Assembly: GCA_964247055.1 (NCBI GenBank)
Contig: OZ176052.1
Location: forward strand, 8,680,001 to 8,744,000
Source: Paragordius varius
Lineage: Eukaryota; Nematomorpha
Reading direction: 5' to 3'
Length of the DNA: 64,000 bases
In this document: piece after piece, positions 24,702 to 36,631 of the stretch
Layout of the letters: each line of letters starts with the position of its first letter
How positions within the stretch are numbered: position 1 is the stretch's first letter
Position numbers and translations under genes: made by a program
Notes under the pieces: model-generated
The model's database searches: none
Seen by the model: the letters and a program-made list of their open reading frames with translations, nothing else
What the model was told of the DNA's origin: nothing

Positions 24702-27224
24702 ACTGACGAGCTAATATTAGAGTCAAAAATTAATACCATATTTATTACATCACATTGCATTTAGTTTCTAAATAATAAATCATTATATCGCTATTCCAAT
24801 CAATCCCCTTTAAAAAATCAGTCAATGGCCTTGGTTACGACCCAGAACACAGGTCCGTCCGTTTTTTAAAGTGGTCAAAGTTCTATTACATATAAGCCCA
24901 ATAATCTAATATTTACAGAGTATATAATGTTCTTTTTATAAATTTTGCTTTTGAAATAGTCTAAGTAGGCGAAAATAACGACAGATGCAAATTATTAAGG
25001 GATCAAATTTTAGAATATATATTTATCTGATTAATTTATATGATAATTGTTTATAATATTTTTTATATGGAAACCATGCGTAGCCATAGGTCCCACCGGT
25101 TTTTTTAAAAAAACACATTTTTGAACGGAAATCTATTATTTATTTTTAAATATTTCCCTTTAGTTTCTACACATTTTGCCTATCTTTCAGTTGTATGAAT
25201 GCCATCCCAAAAAACTTATTCTCTTTTGTAGAAAACCATTTTTCAAATGATTCAACGTATTGAAAATTGCTAGAGTGCTGCTCTGCGATCTTGTTTCCCG
25301 GTGTTGAGGAGAGCTAACAGTCAGATCGTGACAGGTCAGGAGAGTAGCGGATGCGGAATTCCATCGAAGCGATTATAAGGTGTTTTTAACTGGCTTTGTT
25401 GTGTAAGACGGATAATTGGCTTGTAGCGAATCACTTTGCGTCTTCTGGATTCTGGTCGTGTTTCAATTAATGCATTGTTTGAATTAATCATTTGTTGTCA
25501 ATAGCGCAAGTTAACAGTTAATTAAAAATTAAATAGCGGTTAGGTCTTATTTGGCAGATCATGGTTCTCCTGCTGAAGCAATTTGTTTTTGGGGTTGAAG
25601 AACCAGTTTGACATAGCTAAATTGCACGTCTTATCCGTAAATTCACAAAGTAAAGCCATTTTTTATCACCCGCCAATTTGATTTCCTTTCGTGACGTTGA
25701 AGCACTACTAACTTCGTGTTTCTATTAAAAGTTGATAATTGTGTACCCATCATTTATTAGTCTTTCCCATTGTAGCGTCTAATGATTGTTTTATGTTATC
25801 TGTGTAATCTTCTGCCAATATTCGTTAGTCCTCATTATACAACTCTTGCACTTTGCGTCTTCTCAGTTACGGGGTGTACCAGATCGCATACTCTCCACAT
25901 TGAAATTAACTTTCATTTTTGAAACCATGTTTCCAATGTTTAATTGATGGACCATTTTTACCATATGTTTCTATCAGCGGACTGTCAAAAGCCTTTTACT
26001 TCTAATCAGGGTTTCGAACCGAAATCACATAAAACCGGAACCTGTAATCTTAGATTTTAGCGATAATTCGTTTCGTTGGGAGCAACCCGGCTCCTGTTTA
26101 ACTTCCGCAGAAACCACCCAGGTTCTATTTTAAAATTCTTAGGAACCAGCCCGGTTCCCTCCACAATAAATGGCTCTCATATGTTTTTATTTTTAAAAAT
26201 AAAATGTGTTGTTTAAAATGATTGGATAACATTTTTTCTAGTTTCCTATCGAAATGGAATCACCATCATAATTTAAGAATTTGTTTTTAAAAAATGACTT
26301 TTAAATAAAAAATTTTTATGATAACATTTTTTTCTTATTCAATTGGAATGAAATTACCATGTTGATTTTTTAATATCTACCTTTAACTTAAAAAGAACCA
26401 CAAACATAATCTAGGTAGATGTTTATAACTATAGAATAGAACATTACTTTGTTAATTAATAAATAATAGATATGGTAAAAAATTAGAAGTTATATATTGG
26501 AGTTTCAGATGGGATATTTACTTCTAAAATTTTAAAATATTTAATATACCTAAATTTCAACAAAATCACAAACTATAGCATAATAATCAATTTTACCCAC
26601 AAAAAATAATGAGTTACATTATAAATTAGTGATATTCAAACCGCGGTTCACGAGAGGCATGAAGCCCTATGGATTTTTTTGGCCATAGATTTCGCTAAAA
26701 TATTAAATTTTATTATGTAATGTTAAATTAGCGGTACATATTGCAGTTCACAACATAATATTATTTGTAAATTGGTGTGAATATAATAAAAAACAAGGAT
26801 CTCGCCATTTTATGTAAGGTAATATATAAATTTAACATATTATATCTTTAATAGTCAGGTATTCGATTAATTTATATTGTGGTTCGCTTTAGGTAAATAT
26901 ATTTTAAAGGGGCCTGCGAAATTTTATTGGTGATTAACACTGCTATATGAATATACATACTTATATCTCCAAACCTAAAACTCGCCTTATATTAGCCACG
27001 AAACTCTCTCTCTCAGCTTTCAGTAAAAAAAGCTTTTTACGCTAAATTTAATATTTTCAGATGAGAAATAGACTGACTAAATTGTTTGGTGCAATCATTT
27101 TTTAAAATTTAAATAAATATTTGCTCCATAGATGCGATCCATAATTATACAAAAACCCCTATGACCCACCTTATACATTTAGCTACATTATGTTCTTTAC
27201 AATTGTTAATATTTTGGTTTATAT

Positions 27225-29550
27225 CAGGGCTTCTTAAACTTTTGTAATTCCCGACCCCATTTATGATAGAGAGTTTCTTAACGACCCCAACAATTCGAAA
27301 AACTCTTAGAAATTTTGTTGATAATAATTATCAGGATTATTCGGTTTTAAGAGATTGACAAAAATAAATCTACATTTTTTATAAATTTCTATAACATCTT
27401 CTGATTCATAGTAAATTTATACAAGATATTATTATGATCGGTGGTCCTTTTTTAAAGGAAATGATATTATACAAATTCCCCAGAAATTTGTTTAGTTGAA
27501 CTCGTATGGCTTTTTATTTTTTGAAAATTAGCTCCAAAACCATTAAACCGGTGGACGCCTACCCATAGACCTATATGGAAAAAGCGATAAATTCTTTGCC
27601 TTTATAGGGCAGATATTTGGAATCATCTTTGATACAATCGTCGCATGGGTTATTCGAAAAATTCCACAACACTATATTATCGTTATATGATGGCGTATTT
27701 TTAGGGCATAAAGGTCCCAAATTAACGGCTAATAAAATAACGCCTGATTTTTTGACCTAGTTACGGATAATATTTCAAGTTTTTAAGCTCATATGGCTTC
27801 ATAAATTTTTTGTAAATCCGCTCCAAAACAAAGCATTTTCTATACAGTATCGCAGTTTTTGGCGAATAGCTCCTAACCCAGGGCAGGTATAAAAAGCGCT
27901 GGTTAAAATTTTTGCCTCATATGGGGAATATTTGGAATTATCATGGAATCCATATGTTCCTATTAGACTCATGGGTTTTATGATATTTGGCTCCAAAGGC
28001 ATGCTGTACCGAGATGGTGACGCAGTTTTACGCGAGTAGCCTCTAACCAGGGGCGAAACAAAAAAACGCTCGATTAAATTTTTTAATTCGGGTAATACCT
28101 GGAATCATAATTGATTCCATATGCTCTCGTGGTGCCCCAAAACCAACATGGTGGCGCATTAATTTAAGAAAACCGCTCTACTCAAATTTTTCCCTTTTTA
28201 CGGGCAATATTTCAAGCCCTTATTGAGCTCATATGGCCTGATAAGTATTCTAAAATTGGCCTCCAAGGTTATGCTGTATCGATATGGTGTTGCAGTTGTA
28301 GGCGGGTAACCCCCTATGCAGAAGCCAATATAAAAGACGATCCATAAAAATTTTTGCTTTTATTGGAAAATACCTGGAATCATAATTTAAACCATATGTT
28401 CTTAATAGTTTTTGGACGAAAGGCTTCAAGACTAAATATTAGTTCAATGATAGCGCATTTATAGGGAGTAAAGGGCCTAAACGGCCAATTAAAACCGCTA
28501 AACTAAAATTTTTGCCTTTTTATTGGTAATATTTTAGACCCTTATTAAACTTAGCTGATAAGTTTTCTAAAAATTAACTCCTAAACAACACAATTTCATA
28601 TGATGGCGCAGTTTTAGCCGGGTAGCTCTTACCCAAAGGCTGATATAAAAACAGCGCTTGATTAAAATTTTTGCCTTTTTACAGAGAATACATGGAATCA
28701 TGATTGATTCCATATGTTCTCATTAGTTTTTGGAAAAATTGCCTCAAAATTAAAAAATCATTCTATGGTAGTGAATTTTTCAGGGCCTGAAGGGCCTAAT
28801 TAACGGCTTATTTTAGAAGACCGCACGATCTAAATTTTTGCCTTGTTACGGGTAATATTTTAAGCAGCAATTGAACTCATATGGCCTGATAGCTTTTCTG
28901 AAATTTAGCCCCAAGGGCACGTTATTTCGATATGACGGTCAGTTTTTAGCGGGTAGTTCCTTACCCAGCAACTATCATCAAAGAAACGCTTGATAAAATT
29001 TTTGCCTTTTAACAGGGAATACGTGCAATCCTTATTGAATTTTTACGGTCTCATATCTTGGGCGAAAAATAGAATCAAAAAATTATTTTTGTGGACTTTG
29101 TTTTTTTAAAAAAAATGTAATTTTATGGGGGGAGCGGGTAAAAAGACGGCCTAAATTAAAAATGCGAGCCGACTATGCATGGCGCAATCTATAAGTAAAC
29201 AAATAATACATTTGATTGAATGGTCCAACACGTTCTCCGGAAAATTGACTCAAAGACACGATTTTTGTGGAATTCTATTTTCAAAAACCCGTGTTTTACA
29301 CGGGATGGGCCCGAACTGGGGACCTTATTCAAAAAAAGGCCGATATTGCCGGGGCATTTATTAATTAATATATTTTTTTGACATTTGGATTTGAATGGGT
29401 CTACCGGTTCGCAAACAGATCATAAAGCCGCTTTTTCCATTTTTATACAATATAGATTTTACAAGTAAAAAAACATTTTTTGTTGAATTTTAATTTTATC
29501 ACTCGCGACCCCATAATTTTGCTACGCGACCCATAGTTTAAGAAGCCCTG
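27225..29550. mobile_element. Inner hAT element with perfect 8-bp target duplication
   Basis: The left end, CAGGGCTTCTTAAACT, and the reverse complement of the right end, CAGGGCTTCTTAAACT, are identical over 16 bp. Both ends continue into a CGACCCC-type subterminal motif. Perfect target duplications GTTTATAT flank it at 27217-27224 and 29551-29558. The roughly 2.3-kb body holds no transposase but several degenerate copies of an internal repeat. It is therefore a non-autonomous hAT, younger than the outer element because its duplication is intact. Confidence 0.9.
27560..29010. repeat. Degenerate satellite-like repeats filling the inner hAT
   Basis: A composite unit recurs. It includes GCAGTTTTAGCGGGTAGC-like boxes (near 27855, 28022, 28293, 28610 and 28942), 'aaaatttttgcctttt' boxes, 'tggaatcat..ttgattccatatgttctc' boxes and 'gagctcatatggcctgataa' boxes. 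Spacing between corresponding boxes is roughly 170-330 bp with indels. The units are diverged, and no open frame survives. Confidence 0.65.
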
Positions 29551-31037
29551 GTTTATATAATAATGTATGAAATCATTTAAATGAAACCGTTTCCAAATGT
29601 ATAGGTCTCGTAACCGTTCAAATTATAAGGATACACAGCTACCACCTGGTTCCGGTTCTACTTTTTTAGACCCGGTTTAAAGCCTTGCTTCTTATGGAAT
29701 AAGCAAAGCAATGCGTGCCGCAATTATTCAAGCACAAAATTAAATATTTCCGGGTTGCTATTTGGCTGACTAAATTTGCATGTGTTTGTCGTTCAATGTC
29801 AGATGTACAAAAAGGCATGAGGTGAAATTAATCGGTGGTGAACTATTCGTTGATGTTTTCTCTTAATTAATCCGCTAATGACTTATGACTCTATGCTAAT
29901 GTTCATTTTAGCCGTCGTATTCAGTATTTACTGAAATTTATTCGATCTTCTTGCGAATCACAAATTAAATGACTATTTCAAATTTCTTTAGTATATAAAT
30001 TATACAATATAATCGAAACAAAATAAATCTTGAGTTATCACCTTGAACACTCCACTTTCTTAGCAAAATATAGTTTCTAATATCCCCTCATCAGTTTTTA
30101 GGATAATTTAATTTCATAAGGGAACCGTATAATTTTATTTTAAGATTTTTAAGGTGGCCGGAATTTTAAATTAGGGATAAATTCAATTTTAATAAAATGT
30201 TAGCTATATCGTATCTATCCTTTAAGCGAATCGGCTTATTCATATATAAAACGATTACCAATCTTTCGCTTTTGAATGTTACATAACTGATTAATTTAAA
30301 ACTTATATAATAATATTTTTGAGCATAAGCAAATATATAATTATAATTAACGTTAACTTCGGGAAACGTTTTTATACGATTTCTTTGAAATAAAAATGTA
30401 GCTAAATGACACAGGCAAATATTTTTAATAATTAATGAAAATACCAATAAATGTAACAACAATTTTTAAAATTTTTATGAAGTGAGAAAATTGCGATTCA
30501 TCATTCATTTTTCGTTTGTTGTGTTCACATTATAATTCAATCGGATAAAAACCAATCAATAATTTTTATAATATAAAAAGTCAAAATTTAATTTTTTGCT
30601 TTCACATCACGACTAAAAAAGCATTATAGATTCCATGTGCTATTTTAAGCAATATTAGTTGGTATTTGTATTTTTTTTCAAAAAAATTCTTAATTATTCC
30701 GATATTTTTTTATACCAAATGTCTCAAATATTGTTTTAACATTATTACATATTATATCTATCACGCATTCTAAAGAGGTATTTTATATTTGTATTAACAA
30801 AAAAGGACGTATTTTATATAGTTCATTTACGATTTTAGGGTTCAACTAACTAAATCTTTCTTATAGTTTTGATATAACTACCGAATTTACTGTCCAAATA
30901 AACGCTTGTGGGCAAATTTTAAAAAACCGATCTTTGAACGCTTTCATTCGAAAGAAGAGCTGCGATAGGCATAATTAAATAAAATTAACTTAGCAGTTGT
31001 TGGAGGTAGAAACGGTTCTAAACTAAGCTTTTATTTA

Positions 31038-31270
31038 TAGGGGCGTCCAACACAAATGGCTTCGGGGCCACATTTTTGATTTCGCGAAATTATTTCAAAA
31101 TTTAATAAATTATTTATGTATTCCCATATATATTACAAATAAAATTTTTGCTTAATAAATATCAATTTCAATATGATTTTGTGAGCATATTTTGCAAATT
31201 ATGGATTTCCAAATTTTTCACGGGCCGCACATAATTTATCGGAGGGCCGCCTATTATATACCTTTGATCT
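31038..31270 (+). mobile_element. hAT MITE of the GGCCCGCG family, copy 1
   Basis: It opens with TAGGGGCGTCCAACACAAAT followed by GGCTTCGGGGCC, and closes with GGGCCGC boxes. It shares these with the better preserved copy at 35520-35772. The right end is eroded and no target duplication could be called, so the limits are approximate. Confidence 0.5.
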
Positions 31271-31673
31271 AAATAATTTATATAACACTATAGTTATAAT
31301 TTAAAAGTTATCGAGCAAATATAATTCAATTCGTATCTAATTTACGTTATAAAATTTAATGATAAGGCAATTAAATAGGAATTTTCTGTTAATAAACGAT
31401 TATAAAATATTTTTTAAGATTTATTGAGACCATATTTTAAAGAAATAATTTGTATGCTCTTTCTACAAATACTAGTCTTTGATTTAGCGTAAACACAAAA
31501 TAATCTTAGATTTGAGTGAAATATTCCACTATTAAAGTATTCCTTTAAAAACGCTCTTAGAACGTTACCACATAGGAATTAGGAAACAAAGTCCCATTTT
31601 GACCATTTTTTTCGCTTTTTGAGCTGAATTGCTTCTTTGAGACTAACTTACAATTCAACTGCATGCCTTAGAT

Positions 31674-31903
31674 CAGATGCACATGCGGCCCGCGGAAAAT
31701 TTGGAAATTCTTAATTTTCAAAAATATGCTCAAAAAACCTTAGCATAATTGATATTTCTTAATTTTTTTTAATAAATCTATCCAATTGAACACTAGAAAA
31801 AAATGTAATTTGCTTCATTGTTAAAAATTTAATGAGTTATTTTTAAATGTCCATATATATATTTTGAATGCGGCCCGCGAATCATTTGTGTTGGACATTC
31901 CTA
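31674..31903 (-). mobile_element. hAT MITE of the GGCCCGCG family, copy 2
   Basis: Reverse orientation relative to copies 1 and 3. It begins CAGATGCACATGCGGCCCGC and ends with GCGGCCCGCGAATCATTTG then GTTGGACATTCCTA. Flanking 8-mers CCTTAGAT (31666-31673) and CCTCAGAT (31904-31911) match at 7 of 8 positions, consistent with an hAT target duplication. Confidence 0.65.
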
Positions 31904-33923
31904 CCTCAGATTATCAACCATATTTAAAAAACATACGTTACTTATAGTGTAACCATTGTGTTATTAAAGAATATATTTATCAAATCAATTCAAATTTTAG
32001 TTTTTTGAGATAATTTTTTTTTGAAATTCCATCACAGTTTATAATTAAATTTTAACTTTTTCATAAACCCATTTTTTCAAAAAATTTAATTTGCATGATT
32101 TGCAACTATAAAGGTTAGATTTATTAAATGTTGTAATTTCGGACGAACAGTTAGTTACTAATGTAAAACACATATCCAATTATTTTGAAAAATAGCATAT
32201 TTTTAATACATAATCAGTAGGGATTAAATACTATTTATCTATCTATATGTATATCTATATGTAATCTAAATCGATAATCAATAACTTTGTCCAAGTTTGT
32301 TCTATTATCACAATGTTCCTTTTAAACTATGCTGAGAAGTTTATAAAAAAATAATAATTTGGAAAGTTGTTTAAACAATTTAATACAAAATTCGTTTAAT
32401 AGCTACATAATATTTTGTGTTTATTATTATGCATGATACATTCTGTCTCCTATAGATATATGTATATAGTTGTACATTACACTTTTATCCTTGGATCCTT
32501 ACAGATATTAGTTTTAAAATTGTTTAAATAATATTAATTTTTGAAAACAACTCTTTTAAAGTTAGAGGATTCGATTATTTATAATAATTATAATTTGCAA
32601 TTTTCAAAAAATAACATATCTAAGATTTTAGTTATATTATATGAATAGACATGACTTTCTTGGATTCCTTCGAATCTTATATTATAATATTTTGAAATTT
32701 ATGAAATTTAAGCTCATAATACTCTCTGAGACATATATTTTAGCTGAAATAATTTTGTTTGATTTTCACCTCTAATAAAACAAAAATGCTAAAAATTTAT
32801 TTTTTACATCATTAAACCTATTACGGATAATTATTTCTTTTATACAGACATGTCTATAATTTTTTGATGTTACTAATGTCTGCACACGATATCATAAATG
32901 TGACAAAGAATAAGAAATTTTTAATAAATTAAACCTTTTCCATCTTTTTTTGCAGTTAACTATAATGAAAAAACATTTTTTTATCATCAAACACAAAAGT
33001 TGTAAAATCATAATGATAATAATATGAAATAATGATACAATGATAATTAAAATTTAATTATTTTTATTGATTAAATAATTAACAATAATGTATTTTTCTG
33101 TTCCATTTTATAGTTGGCAAACATAATCGTCAATTTCCGTTTTTTATAAATCTTATAGGCTTTAAAAATCCTAAATTTGGAAATGTATGAAAAATTAATT
33201 TAAATAAAATTAAAATCTAAGGTCATTTAGCAAAAACAAAACTGGAGGAATTGATATTTTTGTTTAATAATACTTTAGCAAACAATGTAGAAAAATAATA
33301 AATTTATCAAGCCAGATAAATGAATTTATGTATAATTATATGGGCCGATGGAAAATGTATTATATTTTTCAACGTGTATCTTTAATTGAAGGGATGCTTT
33401 TTATACGTTTTCGTTGATTAAATTTAACAATGGGCCTTCAAAATCTTAAAATTTCGAGGATTGGACGTCATTTATAAAAAAATAAATGCAAAAAACCGGA
33501 ATTCGCTAAATAGCTCACCATCAATCGTTTCATTCTCTGTATTAAATATGACATAAAACGACAAAATTTCAATCATATATTTATTTAATAAGACAAGACA
33601 CGTTTAAAAATTAATGGCCAATATTTTAACATTTTAAAAATATCGAAAACACCCGACATAATTTTAAAATTAAATATCTTAATTTTTAACTAAACCATAC
33701 TAACGCTTTTATTTAGGAATTTAAATTTTTAAATGTGATTTCCGATGTGGTTATTTCATATTTCTTATATTATCACAAATGAATGGTAAAAATGTTAGCT
33801 GTTTGTGTAATAGCTATATAAAATTATAGCAAAGATATTGACGTGAGTTTTGTTTGACTTTTTGACTTTTTGCATTTATTTCTCTTATGTGGCGTGGAAC
33901 ACCAAACTTTTTATTACAGTATG

Positions 33924-34085
33924 CATTTTAATGGTTGATTATTTCACATTATAGTAGGACAATTATCAACACAGGAGTGTAGGGAAGAAAGAAAAGAAAT
34001 AAATTTTGATTCAACATTTTGCTGTTTTTTCCATACTCTACTGTGTTACAAATAGCCCAGCTATAGTGTGAACACCATTTTAATG
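33924..34085. mobile_element. Small inverted-repeat MITE (CATTTTAATGG family)
   Basis: The left end CATTTTAATGGTTGATTATT and the reverse complement of the right end, CATTAAAATGGTGTTCACAC, align as imperfect inverted repeats. Both arms then carry CAC(A/T)(T/C)TATAG. Related single arms occur near 34951 and 45596 (CATTTTAATGGGTG). Family and superfamily are unknown. Confidence 0.5.
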
Positions 34086-35519
34086 TAAAAACTGTTTGAT
34101 ATTATATAAAAAATACATATTTTTAAACGTGTAATATATTATTTGTAAAAAAAGTATGTACCTTTGCAAAAACTTATTTTGAGGCAAAGTTGACCAACAC
34201 TGATTGAATGCATTTACGTACAATAATAGCGTATTTAGCGCTTTTTCTAGATGATTTTTTCTAATATGTTCAGATCGCCATTTCTATCCCTCGCTTTCAT
34301 ACTCAATAATAATTGTCTCCCCTATCTTAAAATTATTTGCTTTTTTTGTACACAATAATTTTTTGAAAAAAAAATTAACCATATTTCGGTTCTTTTTGTA
34401 AAAACACGTTATATTGTCACTTGAATTCATTATAATGATATTTTTTTAATAAAACTTTTTTTATCTAAATTATTTAATTTTGTGGCGATTAAAAATATCC
34501 AAATTTTATACGAAAAACTCCAATTTTCTTAGGAAAGAGATGGTATGATAGATAGCATTTTAGTTTAATTTTAGCCTATAATTGGATAATATTATTATTG
34601 TTTTATCTATCACAAAGAAATGAAATTTGATAATTTATGATATCCTTTACATTACATTTTGTCTGTCTGCTCTCAAAGCATAAAAATTATATTATCATAT
34701 TTTTCAAATCTTCAAATCTTGATTTCTATGTTTTTTGTTTGTTTTAACCAAATTCGCCAAAATATTATGATTTATTTAATTTAACATTTGTAAAACTATT
34801 TTTAGCTTTGTTGGACATTGTTTTAATTTTCTTTTACCATGACAAATTCAATGAAGGAAGGATTAGATTACATTGTCACAAGAATTTTTTTTATTGATAA
34901 AAAATGAAAATATTTTTTATTATAATTAGTATTATATGGAAACATTTTAACATTTTAATGGGTGATTCGCTGTCCTTTGTCCCTGGCACTTGAATACTTA
35001 GGGACATTTTTAAACAAAACTTTTTTTGTCTTTCAAAATTTTTATTGTGTTTTATGACCTATAATTCTAAGTAAGGAAACCATAAATTATGCTAAAATTA
35101 TTATTTATTAAATGACAACGTAATAATCTTTATTTTTATCTTTATATACATACTTAAAAATAAATATATAAATTTGCTCATAAGCATATATCGTCCTCAT
35201 TCATATTTTATTTATATATACACATATATAAATATTTTTTTGTACTACATTTCTTGCTCCATACTTTTTGAGATGTGTTTTACAGTAAATATTACGCATC
35301 TTTCTTAAAATGAAAATACTTTTATTGAAAATATGGATACAATATCTTAATTTATAAAATTTAATCTTAGGATAATTTTTATCATTCAAAATTCGACGAG
35401 AAATAATTGGCGGATCAGTAAGCCTAAATTATTTAATAATTTTATTTTTTATATTATTTTTGATTCGTTGGGACTTCTGCCCCTAAAAACAATTTTTTTT
35501 GAAATAATAATGTTTAGAT

Positions 35520-35772
35520 CAGGGGTGCCCAACACAAATGGCTTCGGGGTCCGCATTTAGGGATTTTAGAAATTATATAAGGGTTTGAACAAATATTTTA
35601 TTAGATTTCATACCGAAGAATGTAAAATCAACTATTTATTTAACATATTTTGCTAGTTCATTGCCAAAATTTAGAAAGATTTATCAGAATATTTGTTTAG
35701 AATAATATTTTCATAGATTTCGTTAAATTTTATAATTGATATTTCTAGCGGACCGCGTGTTGCATGCCCCTG
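35520..35772 (+). mobile_element. hAT MITE of the GGCCCGCG family, copy 3 (intact ends)
   Basis: The left end CAGGGGTGCCCAACAC and the reverse complement of the right end, CAGGGGCATGCAACAC, form the terminal repeat. Perfect 8-bp duplications GTTTAGAT flank it (35512-35519 and 35773-35780). The 253-bp body lacks any coding frame. Best preserved member of the family in the window. Confidence 0.85.
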
Positions 35773-36631
35773 GTTTAGATAAAATAAAATAATTTTTAAG
35801 CAAATTTATCGTTTAACATTTAATTTAATTTTTGTATCGCAAATTTTAGGATTCTGCCCAGATATTCTTAACATCACTCTTTTTTAGTAATCCAACATAG
35901 TATATAGTTTATTGAAAACATATTTATGTATTTAGAAACCAATTCTATCAAAAATATTAATTCATTAAATACATATCATAGATAGATCTTGTAGCAGATC
36001 AGACTGTTTACTCAGTGTATAATGAGAGCAAATCTATTTTGATTATATCTGATTTGTTAGATGTGAAATAAATTGGTTCATTTTATATTTAGTGTGAAAT
36101 AATAAACACATAAATAACAACCGTTATGAACTGTATTATATATATATACATAACAGTCAAATTTTTCTTTGATCTTTGAAAACAAACAAATACTTTTTTT
36201 CTGGTTTCGTGGTATCAATTTAATATATATTGTTTTAAATACACCTACATTTCATATCCTAGATTACAAAATATATGTGCCTAGACCAAACCAACATTCA
36301 ACCAAAAAACAACTTTCGATTTCTATCAGTCAATATATCAGAAGCTTATACAACAACACATAATAATAAATTATAACATTTGTGCGCGCTGAAAATGCGC
36401 AAAAATCAAAAATGAATTTTTCAATTTTCGTTTACATACGATTATGCCTTCCTGCAATAATAATTTTAATATATCAGATATTTAATCCATATGAAAACCT
36501 GTTTTTAAAATATCTACAATCACCAAATATCCGATCAGAAATGATATTTTTGGAAATTTATTCCTGGCTTTGAAAAGTTTTAGCACGAAAATTCCTAACT
36601 TATTTTAAACCAAAACATCCAAAAGACAAAC

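Larger units (their letters stand above)
26007..29687. mobile_element. Outer hAT-like element, itself interrupted
   Basis: The left end, CAGGGTTTCGAACCG, and the reverse complement of the right end, CAAGGCTTTAAACCG, form an hAT-type terminal inverted repeat. Flanking 8-mers are CTTCTAAT (25999-26006) and CTTCTTAT (29688-29695), matching at 7 of 8 positions as expected for an aged hAT target duplication. It sits in mariner copy 2 and contains the inner hAT (27225-29550). No transposase frame is seen, so it is non-autonomous or gutted. Confidence 0.7.
25095..29900 (-). mobile_element. Decayed mariner transposon, copy 2, split by a nested hAT
   Basis: Minus-strand transposase fragments run in family order. 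A C-terminal block near 25180-25260 contains FEKWFSTKENKFF (family ..W..SK...FF.DGI..L..R). Further on are AEQHSSNF, a PVKNTL block near 25390, and GDKKWLYFVNLRIRRA at about 25640-25680 (family GDEKWIYYDNPKRKK), followed by TPKTNCFSRRTMIC. The sequence is collinear with mariner copy 1 at 1900-2960. It breaks at 26006 and resumes at 29688, where an NTGCCGCAATTATTCAAGCACAAA-like stretch matches copy 1 near 2790-2820. The gap is filled by the outer hAT element. The element is heavily decayed, and its ends are approximate. Confidence 0.7.
29901..36631. other. Gene-free AT-rich interval upstream of Pdfr
   Basis: Apart from the small transposon copies listed separately (about 31038-31270, 31674-31903, 33924-34085, 35520-35772), I see no exons with recognisable products, no RNA genes and no long open frames other than low-complexity A/T-driven ones. 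Confidence 0.5.

Noticed and set aside
30166-30462. 98-codon minus-strand open frame
   Set aside because: Composition is A/T-driven (I, Y, L, K, F), there is no domain, and it is not in frame with a plausible exon structure.
36382-36573. Open frame with a hydrophobic start just upstream of Pdfr that could look like a signal-peptide exon
   Set aside because: It ends in a stop before any donor that would join it in frame to the ATG exon at 36632. Kept as 5' leader sequence at most.
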